A stretch of 64,000 bases of DNA. Source: Sclerotiophoma versabilis. Its lineage: Eukaryota > Ascomycota > Dothideomycetes > Pleosporales > Didymellaceae. Numbering within the stretch: the first letter of the stretch is position 1; every line of letters starts with the position of its first letter. Below the pieces are notes generated by a model. The model ran no database searches. It was not told where the DNA came from and worked only from the letters and a program-made list of their open reading frames with translations. A program made the position numbers and the translations under genes. Positions 57,048 to 64,000 of the stretch are shown in pieces. The stretch lies in NCBI GenBank assembly GCA_012274445.1, contig JAAROD010000054.1, positions 1 to 64,000 of the forward strand. Direction: 5' to 3'.

Positions 57048-58980
57048 GTGCAACCAGATAACTTTCCGCGGAACATCCAGTGCTTTCTGGCAGGACAAGA
57101 CAAAGCAGTTGAATCTCAAATTCTCAAATCGATCGTATACTTGCGTTGAACATGCTAATAGATCGTTTCAAAATCCAGATGGGCTTTTCTGATCTCAATG
57201 ACGGTCGTGTATTTCTTGATGATGTTGGACATGTCGATTCTGTCTACAGTATGTTCGGCTTCCAATGTATTGGAGCTGTCCTGTTTCTGACTTTGCACGC
57301 AGGCTATTCCACACATAACCGACGAGTTCAACTCTCTTCTTGATGTGGGTTGGTATGGAGCTGCATACCAATTATGCGCGTATGCTTGTCCTGTCTAAGT
57401 ATTGATAATTCTCCTAACCCACATGCTAGTGCTTCATTCCAACCTCTCACTGGAAAAATGTACGCCCGGTTCAACTCAAAAGTGTTATTTCTTGCTTTCT
57501 TCACAACTTTCAACGTTGGATCTGCTGTCTGTGGCTCAGCGCAATCATCAGTTATGTTGATTCTCGGAAGATGCATCGCTGGACTGGGTGGAGCCGGGCT
57601 CATGAATGGAGGGCTCACAATGATCCACTCCTCCATTCCCCATGAACGGCGACCTGGCATGCTTGGGTTCTTTATGGCTTGTAAGTGGTTAGTAAGCCCA
57701 TGTCTACCTGCTTCCACTAACGAACTAAGTCGGAAATCTTGGCACTGCTTCTGGACCACTCATTGGAGGAGCCATTACGGACTTCGTATCGTGGCGCTGG
57801 TGTATAGTAATCATCCTTCGCATACTCTTCTCTACTGACAAACTCCAGGTTTTTACATTAATCTCCCCGCGGGGGCCGTTGTTTTCGCAGCCCTCCTATT
57901 CCTGAATGTTCCCGAGCTCGTTGCTAAGCCCCATTGGAAGGTCGTATTGAAGCATCCTATGCAAGAGTTTGATTTGGTTGGGTTTGGACTTTTTGCCCCG
58001 GCCGTAATTATGCTTTTCCTCGTCCTAAACTTTGGCGGAAATCGCTACGCCTGGAACAGCCCAGAAGTTATTGGCCTATTTTGCGGAACCGGTGCTATGT
58101 TTGCGATTTTCATTTTTTGGAACTATCGCAATGGTGACTCTGCCATGATACCATTCTCAATATTGGGAAAACAGATCGTCTGGTCAAGTTGCGCAACTGG
58201 ATTTATAATATCGGGCACGGTGTTTGTGACTGCATACTACCTCCCACTATACTTTCAAGGCGTCAGGGCTGACACACCATTTGAGAGTGGCTACAATTTT
58301 CTGCCGACAATCCTAACGCAAGTTGTATTCACTATCGTGAGCGGAAAACTTGGTAACGTACCCTCTTCAGCATGGGAGATATTTTGCTCATGGGAACGCA
58401 GTGCAGAGGTTTGGTTACTACCTACCTTTCATTCTTGTAGGCGGGATGTTGAACTCATTCGGCTCTGGTTTATTTACAACTGTATCGACTTCAACAAGTA
58501 TAGCAAAACTAGTGGGGTATCAACTGCTTTCCGGGACGGGCAGAGGCCTTGCACTCTCAATGGCAAGTTCACTAAAGCTTCTATGCTTCACCTTTCAACA
58601 CTGACATATCATAGCCAATAATTGCGTTGCAGAACTCCCTCCTACCTGCGGACGTTCCTGTGGCCCTGGCGACTTTCGTCTTCTTTCAACAGATTGGGGG
58701 AGCTTTGATGACAGTCATTGGCCAGACGATCTTCACAAATGAGTTGAAAACCAACTTAAAGCGTTTCGTTCCTACTGTCGATGCGAGTAGAATCGTTGAA
58801 GCTGGAGTTACACACATGAGAGCTCTTGTTGATTCAGAAGAACTCCCAAGCCTGTTAAAGGCCTACAGTAACAGTATAGCAACTACGTTCTATCTTGGCA
58901 CCGGCATGTCAGTTTTAGGTGTCATCGTAAGTTACTGGATGGGCTGGAAGGATGTAAGACCCAAGCCAGAGGCACGCTAA
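57031..58980 (+). CDS. MFS transporter, DHA2-like drug/metabolite exporter
   Basis: Plasma-membrane proton-coupled exporter. Inferred exons: 57031-57134, 57179-57248, 57303-57379, 57430-57680, 57730-57801, 57849-58352, 58402-58562 and 58615-58980, giving 534 residues in one continuous frame. The family signatures are LDMSILSTAIPHITDEF at the end of the first helix, DVGWYGAAYQL, LGRCIAGLGGAGLMNGG and GPLIGGAITDFVSWRWC, then FYINLPAGAVVF, followed by many hydrophobic helices (YYLPFILVGGMLNSFG, FFQQIGGALMTVIGQTIFTN). The size and the WRWCFYINLP block fit 14-helix transporters. The last intron begins GCAAGT, a GC-AG intron. Exon 1 is uncertain: its Met overlaps the monooxygenase gene. It is a likely exporter of the cluster product (inference). 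Confidence 0.88.
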
Positions 58981-59604
58981 TTGTCTTTTTGTGAGATATG
59001 GAAAGAAAAGGTTGCTCTCATTGTTTCTTTCCCATAGGGAGCACCACGTCATAAAAGCTAGCCTAAGTTATGTTAGAATTTATCAAAGCCTTCAAACATA
59101 CACAGGTATTTTTTGATATAAAAAAGAGTACTGCTCAATAGAGAGAAGGTAGGGTAGCACTAGAAGTGCGTATAATTGTCCAGACGCTTACTCTGTATCA
59201 AAACATGAGCCTGACAGTTAATCTTGAGAGGCATAGAGGCTTAAATTAAGTAGCATCCCCGCATCTTCCTGCTAATTACTTCATGAAGCCAAATTAAATG
59301 ACGATTACATATTCCTCTATAAGTTCCAGTAGCTTTACAAACAACCCAAATTCCATCTGATCCACTCACACACGCCTTAATAACAGCTAGAGTTTCTAGT
59401 CTTTGTCGTACTACAAAGGTATGTACATGGTTGAGACCCTTTTTTAACACAGCTATCTAGTAATTCGATGTGATATTGCTTTCCACTCAGGTCCTTGGTT
59501 TGAATCAGTGTACCGGCAATTTACGTAATTGAGCACTGGAACTGTAGGTGTAATTTCTTTATGTAATCGCCATATATAAGGTGGCAACATAGCCTGCAAG
59601 ACTC
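58981..59604. other. Convergent intergenic region
   Basis: Lies between the 3' ends of the MFS transporter and the oxygenase. A/T-rich tracts near 59080-59120 may hold polyadenylation signals. No gene recognised; the minus-strand frame at 59241-59450 has no domain. Confidence 0.5.
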
Positions 59605-60721
59605 TCATGCTACAATTTCCAGTGTTTTTGGATGGTTCTCAAGGAATTGGCTGTTCTTTTCACCAAGGGATCTTTTCAACTGCGTCATGAAATGCTCCTG
59701 AACACTAAATTGTTGCCCAGACCCATCCAAAGGCTGAGTTTTCAATTTCATATTACCATTCAGAAAAAATGGAGCAGAGTAACGGTGCTGCTCGCCAAGG
59801 TTGATAACGCGGTGTAAAGCACTGCGGTAGTAACCAGCAGTCCACTTTTCGACAAGATCGCCGATGTTAACAACGAAGGAGTCTTGCGTCACTGGAACAG
59901 GCACCCAACTCTCATTAGGAGGGTACCAGACTTCAAGACCCTTTGATCCGGGTTGTTGAAGCAGAAAGGTGATTCCACCAAAGTCTGTATGTGCGCCAGC
60001 TGAAACATCGTCAGCCGATTTATACCGACTAGCAACAACAAAGTAAATCCATACCTCCAAATTGTCGCGGGTCAGTTAGATCCTGAGGCGGGTAGTGTAG
60101 CAGTCTCAAGTTTCCTGACGGGTTGATAAAAAAATCGTCAAAAACATCTGGTGCACAATTCCACGCTTTGGGAAGACTCAAGGCCAGGATTCTGAGAACC
60201 TTTTCACTAAGCTTCACCATATTGTTTCGATAGTCCATAATAGGCTTCTCAAATTCCTCTGTCGTCAGAGACTGTGGCCACTGATTTGGACCCGTCAGGA
60301 ATGTGCCTGCATCAGGGTCATCTCTCGGGATTTCCGCACCGACAACGAATCCCTACGAAATCTTAGCTCATGGATCAAGAGTTACTGCTATATTGGTTCT
60401 TACCTCTTTCATGTCAGGTAGTGTACCTGGCTCTAAAGTCTGACCTCTGTACACTTCATAGCCTCGATTTGACATTCCCATGGCATTCTCAATGAAGATA
60501 GACATTTTCTCTTCAATAGGAAGATCAAAAAATCGTTTCGCGCATTCTAGGGTGGTCTTTTGGTCTTTCAGGGGAATGCCGTGACCGACGATACTGAAGA
60601 AACCATAAGTTTTGGCAGCATCGCATATTGCTATGACGACTTGTTCTCTAGCTTCTGACGTGGCGTCTGCCGCTAAGTAGGGCGCAAGATCAATGGTAGG
60701 AATTATAGCTGTAGCCGGCAT
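59605..60721 (-). CDS. 2-oxoglutarate/Fe(II)-dependent oxygenase (isopenicillin N synthase family)
   Basis: Hydroxylates, desaturates or cyclises a small molecule, consuming 2-oxoglutarate and oxygen. Three exons on the minus strand: 60404-60721, 60055-60352 and 59605-59999, with introns of 51 and 55 bp; 336 residues, typical. The N-terminal DIOX_N part has IIPTIDLAPYL and YGFFSIVGHGIP; the catalytic core has the iron ligands HTD (His209, Asp211) and His268 (ALHRVIN), and the 2-oxoglutarate-binding RYS (Arg278, Ser280). The second intron interrupts just ahead of GAHTDFGG, and splicing restores it. Divergent from the SDR reductase over 594 bp. It is a tailoring enzyme of the metabolic block. 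Confidence 0.93.
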
Positions 60722-61315
60722 GTTTTACGGCATAGAAGCGAGAAAATGGAACGGCGACAAGGCAATAGATGTAACGTAAATAGGGGATAGTTGGGTGTTG
60801 TCCCTTCTGTCTCTACCAAGAGTTACCCCATCTTGAATAAGCTTGGTGGTCTTTATGTCACCAGTGATCAGTGCCTAAGTAGGAACAGTTGGTGATTCGA
60901 TGTTTTTTTAGGAATTTAAAACCGAGAGAAACTCCGACTATAGTGACAATACACTAGGATCAGTATCGCCTGTCCGTGCGTGTGATGCGTGGACTGGCGT
61001 GACAAACGAAAATTTCAAACAGAACAAGATAGCGTCCACATTCTGTTAATAACCGTGATATTGCTACGATTTCCTGCCTGCGGATTCTCTATTACTCCCT
61101 CGGAGTATTGAATATTCATCATTACACCTCAATCTGTATTTTGAGGGAGTTTATCACGGTAATAGGGTCTGATTATTGCATCTTAAGGGTGACATAGCAT
61201 TTTGAAAGAGCGGATGTAAGGCTTCACTTTCACACTCTGATTCGTATAGAACTACAGCCCTCCAATGATCTAGATACCCACATCAAATCTATACACTTGC
61301 TCCAGCTTTTCCAGT
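60722..61315. promoter_or_regulatory. Divergent promoter, oxygenase / reductase
   Basis: 594 bp between two divergent starts. Holds ACTCCGA at 60931-60937 and TCGGAGT at 61100-61106; the latter is half of a 13-bp inverted repeat ACTCCCTCGGAGT (61094-61106), the arrangement expected for a dimeric regulator. Confidence 0.6.
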
Positions 61316-62398
61316 ATGCATGTTCTACTAACTGGTGGGAACGGCTTCTTGGCCGCACATATTCTTAACCTTCTCCTTGAACGTTGGTAGAACTCTCTTC
61401 TCAATCGTATGCCATAAAGCCGTGCTAATAGCCATCATGTTAGCCACACCGTAGTCACAACGGTCCGCAGTCAAGCTAAAGCGAGCCGCATCAAAGCCCT
61501 GCATCCAACGCTTCCAAAAGACCAGCTAGACTTTGCCATTGTGCCAGATATTGCAAAACACGATTCTTTCGACTCAGTATTCCAGGGCAACCATCTCTTT
61601 GACGCAGTGGTCCACACCGCCAGTCCTAACGTCCGAAGTTGCAAAGACGTGCAAAAGGAGCTCTTGGATCCTGCCATCATTGGGACGACCGGCATACTGT
61701 CTTCTGTAGCACGTTTGGCGCCTTCTGTCAAGCGGGTGGTTATTGTTTCATCTATTGCTGCTTTAATCGACGCTTCGAAAGGCGAATGGCCGGAACACAC
61801 GTACACAGCTTCAGATTGGAATCCTATTACATTACAGGAAGCACTCGACAACTCCAGCTGGATCCCTGGATATCGTGGCAGCAAAACGTTTGCTGAGCGA
61901 GCCGCTTGGGCATTTATGAATCGTGAGAAACCTAGCTTTACGCTAACTACCCTCACTCCTCCTGGTATTTTTGGACCAATGGTCAAGTATCCTGGGTACC
62001 CACTAGACACACCTAATGCTTCCAACGGAATTTTCGGCAGTCTTCTTGGTGGTATGATTGTTCCTACCGGGCTTTACGCATGGATCGATGTGAAGGATGC
62101 TGCTCTTGCACACGTGATGGCTGTAGAAGACGAGAATTTTGCTGGTGAACGCATTTTCCTCACGTCTTCGGAGCAATTTTGCAACAAGAAAATATTGGAA
62201 ATCATCTACGAACACTTTCCGGAGCTTCGCGATAGACTACCGGCAAGAGATGCATGGCAAGTTGCTGGATATCCTGAGGGCGGTGTGTATAAGGTTGACG
62301 CGGCGAGGGCAAAGGCTCTGATAGGGAAAGAATTTGTTCCCTTGAAGAGGACTGTGATCGAGACAGTCAACATGTTCAAGGAATATTTTCAGATCTAA
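61316..62398 (+). CDS. Extended SDR reductase (GRE2/dihydroflavonol reductase-like)
   Basis: NAD(P)H-dependent reduction of a ketone or aldehyde in the cytosol. Two exons, 61316-61386 and 61444-62398, with a 57-bp GT-AG intron carrying GCTAATA; 341 residues. The start is chosen because exon 1 encodes the cofactor loop MHVLLTGGNGFLAAH, which the long downstream frame lacks. The catalytic Ser lies in VVIVSSIAAL (126-127), and the catalytic Tyr167 and Lys171 in GYRGSKTFAE, the YxxxK motif. HTASP at 81-85 is the usual cofactor-adjacent block of this subfamily. Divergent from the dioxygenase and on the same strand as the downstream medium-chain reductase. The substrate is unknown; reduction of a pathway ketone is likely. 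Confidence 0.92.
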
Positions 62399-62906
62399 AG
62401 ATATTCACTTGTTCCCAAAGGAAATACGCGTGCAGGTCTTGGATGCCGAACCAAAGCAAGTGGCCTAGTTCGACAGCCAATGATTATTCGCTAGTACTTC
62501 GGGTGCGGCGGATCTTCAAAGTCCGGCAACTTGTCAAATTACTCCGAACCGAAGGCTCCGAAATGGACTAACGCTAATTTCGGACCGTCTTGTCCATGTG
62601 CATTGCTCTTGATCGTTGAATACATATAGCTATAAGCCCAGCCGCTAGTCTTCGCACTCACTGCTCTATCTCCCGCCGGCTACTGCCTACGCATACGCTC
62701 AGCTCGCAGGAAGAATAACTTGTCCTGTCCATTCTTTGGAAGGGCTAATGGTCACTATCAACTATACTCGCATACTTTGCAAACCCAAAAATACGTCTCC
62801 TTAGCTGCGTTGCTGTGTAGTAGAGTAACACGATCTCTTCAAAACCTAAAATCTCTCGCTCGAACGATCTCGTCATCCGTGGTCTCCACGATTCTGAACC
62901 TGAAGA
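62399..62906. promoter_or_regulatory. Intergenic region upstream of the medium-chain reductase
   Basis: 508 bp. Holds ACTCCGA at 62541-62547 and the related GCTCCGAA at 62555-62562, 14 bp apart, with further CCGG/CGG half-sites nearby (62510-62525). The pair is placed about 350 bp ahead of the next start. Confidence 0.5.
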
Positions 62907-64000
62907 ATGGCACCTATCAACAGAGCCGCGTGGCTCACTGGCAAACAAGTTTTTTCTTTGGCGGTTCATGATGCGCCCTACACATCACCAGGACCAAACG
63001 AGATAGTTGTTAAGTCAGCTGCTATCGCTATCAACTCTGTTGAGGCCATGAAGCAGGCCATGGGCGACAACATGATGCCCTGGATAAAATATCCCTTCGT
63101 CCTGGGTCATGACGTAGCAGGTGAGGTAGTTGAGGTTGGGTCTGACGTTTCCCGCTTTCGGCCTGGCGATCGCGTGCTCGGTGACGCCGTAAGCATCGAC
63201 CAAAGAAGTAACCGTTCCTGCGAGGGCGCATTCCAGGAATATGTTGTGTTGCGCGCGAACCTTGTGTCCCCCATACCGGATAGCCTGAGTTACGAACGTG
63301 CATGCGTGCTCCCACTCGCTCTTTCCACGGCTGCATGTGCATTGTACATGAAAGACTACCTGGCGTTGGACTTGCCCTCGCTCAAGCCGCACAAGACTGG
63401 CGAGGTCGTACTCGTATGGGGCGGATCAACGAGTGTCGGTTGTAATGCTATCCAGCTTGCTATTGCCTCTGGATACGAGGTCATAACCACTGCGTCACCG
63501 AAAAACTTCGATCTTGTGAAAGGTTTAGGAGCTAGCCACGTTTCTGACTACCGCAGTACAACAGCCGTTCCGGAAATAATCAAACTGCTCAAAGAAAAGA
63601 AACTAGCTGGGGCTATGGCTATTGGAGACGGATCCATGGAAGCTTGTATCAAGATTTTGGCCGCTTCATCCGGAGTCAGGTTCATTGCACAAGCTTCTCT
63701 TCCTATGCCTTCTCAGATTCCGCCCACAGGGCTGAACATGATGTTGTTCATCGCACGCTTTCTCTGGTTTAAGGTTTCAACCTTGATAAAATGCAAAGTT
63801 AAGAGTATCGACTACAAATTCATCTGGGGAGACGATTTGATGGCGAACGAGGTTGGAAGTGCGATCTACGAGCATTTCCTACCAGGTGCACTAGCCGAGG
63901 AGAGATACATGTGTGCTCCTGAACCTTTTGTGGTCGGTACAGGACTAGAGCATATCCAGGGAGCGTTGGACCACATCAAGAAAGGTGTTTCGGCTCAGAA
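62907..64000 (+). CDS. Medium-chain reductase (zinc-binding alcohol dehydrogenase / trans-enoyl reductase-like), 3' partial
   Basis: NAD(P)H-dependent oxidoreductase of the MDR superfamily. Open from ATG 62907 (MAPINRAAWL) to the window edge, 364 codons so far; members are usually 350-380 long, so little is missing. The N-terminal GroES-like domain shows YPFVLGHDVAGEVVEVGSDV and FRPGDRVLG (residues about 62-92); the Rossmann part has VVLVWGGSTSVGCNAIQLA (about 167-185). The usual catalytic zinc cysteine at the start of the GroES domain is absent, as in quinone and enoyl reductases. It could be a trans-acting enoyl reductase for a polyketide synthase or a CipB-like oxidoreductase; context does not decide. 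The start fits the family N-terminus; no intron is seen. Confidence 0.88.
   Translation, partial: MAPINRAAWLTGKQVFSLAVHDAPYTSPGPNEIVVKSAAIAINSVEAMKQAMGDNMMPWIKYPFVLGHDVAGEVVEVGSDVSRFRPGDRVLGDAVSIDQRSNRSCEGAFQEYVVLRANLVSPIPDSLSYERACVLPLALSTAACALYMKDYLALDLPSLKPHKTGEVVLVWGGSTSVGCNAIQLAIASGYEVITTASPKNFDLVKGLGASHVSDYRSTTAVPEIIKLLKEKKLAGAMAIGDGSMEACIKILAASSGVRFIAQASLPMPSQIPPTGLNMMLFIARFLWFKVSTLIKCKVKSIDYKFIWGDDLMANEVGSAIYEHFLPGALAEERYMCAPEPFVVGTGLEHIQGALDHIKKGVSAQ

Overview
The window starts at a chromosome end: 14 perfect TAACCC units open it, followed by a fungal subtelomere. Short introns (about 45-105 bp, GT-AG with CTAAC/CTGAC-like branch sites), the TTAGGG-type telomere, blocks of extremely AT-rich DNA with almost no CA or TG dinucleotides, and the gene families present all point to a filamentous ascomycete with strong repeat-induced point mutation (RIP). 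A Dothideomycete, probably Pleosporales, is the best guess; no species can be named from the sequence alone.

Layout. (1) 1-6255: telomere, then a RIP-degraded block holding a minus-strand Ty3/Gypsy remnant and one 570-bp inverted-repeat element. (2) 6256-18560: a normal-composition island with one intact gene (a secreted pectin methylesterase, 8099-9261), a small TA-flanked MITE, decayed genes (an RBR-type zinc-finger protein, a MYND/DUF4470 protein, a Tc1-like transposase) and a multi-pass membrane protein gene with a single internal stop. (3) 18564-38430: about 20 kb of nested transposons. A pogo/Fot-like DNA transposon with perfect 51-bp GC-rich terminal inverted repeats and TA target duplications has been inflated by insertions: a Ty3/Gypsy element (19857-34692) itself carrying a second complete Ty3/Gypsy chromovirus (23537-30455), part of a third Gypsy copy (34693-36378), and several copies of a 400-570 bp hAT-like MITE with 8-bp target duplications. 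(4) 38433-51500: sparse genes: a DEDDh-type exonuclease-like protein, two small cysteine-rich secreted proteins (effector-like) and a coiled-coil protein, with long stretches in which no gene is recognised. (5) 53710-64000: a compact block of six metabolic genes: BAHD acyltransferase (-), FAD monooxygenase (+), MFS transporter (+), 2-oxoglutarate/Fe(II) oxygenase (-), extended SDR reductase (+) and a medium-chain reductase (+) running off the window.

How it works together. The last block has the make-up of the tailoring, transport and reduction part of a secondary-metabolite cluster; no backbone synthase is visible, so it may lie beyond base 64000. A 7-mer TCGGAGT/ACTCCGA recurs in all three large intergenic regions of this block and once just ahead of the MFS gene, suggesting a shared regulator. 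Earlier in the window, transposon invasion followed by RIP explains both the AT-rich blocks and probably the nonsense mutations in genes caught between them. Exon boundaries were inferred by eye from splice signals and reading-frame continuity, and family calls rest on recognised motifs, not on database searches.
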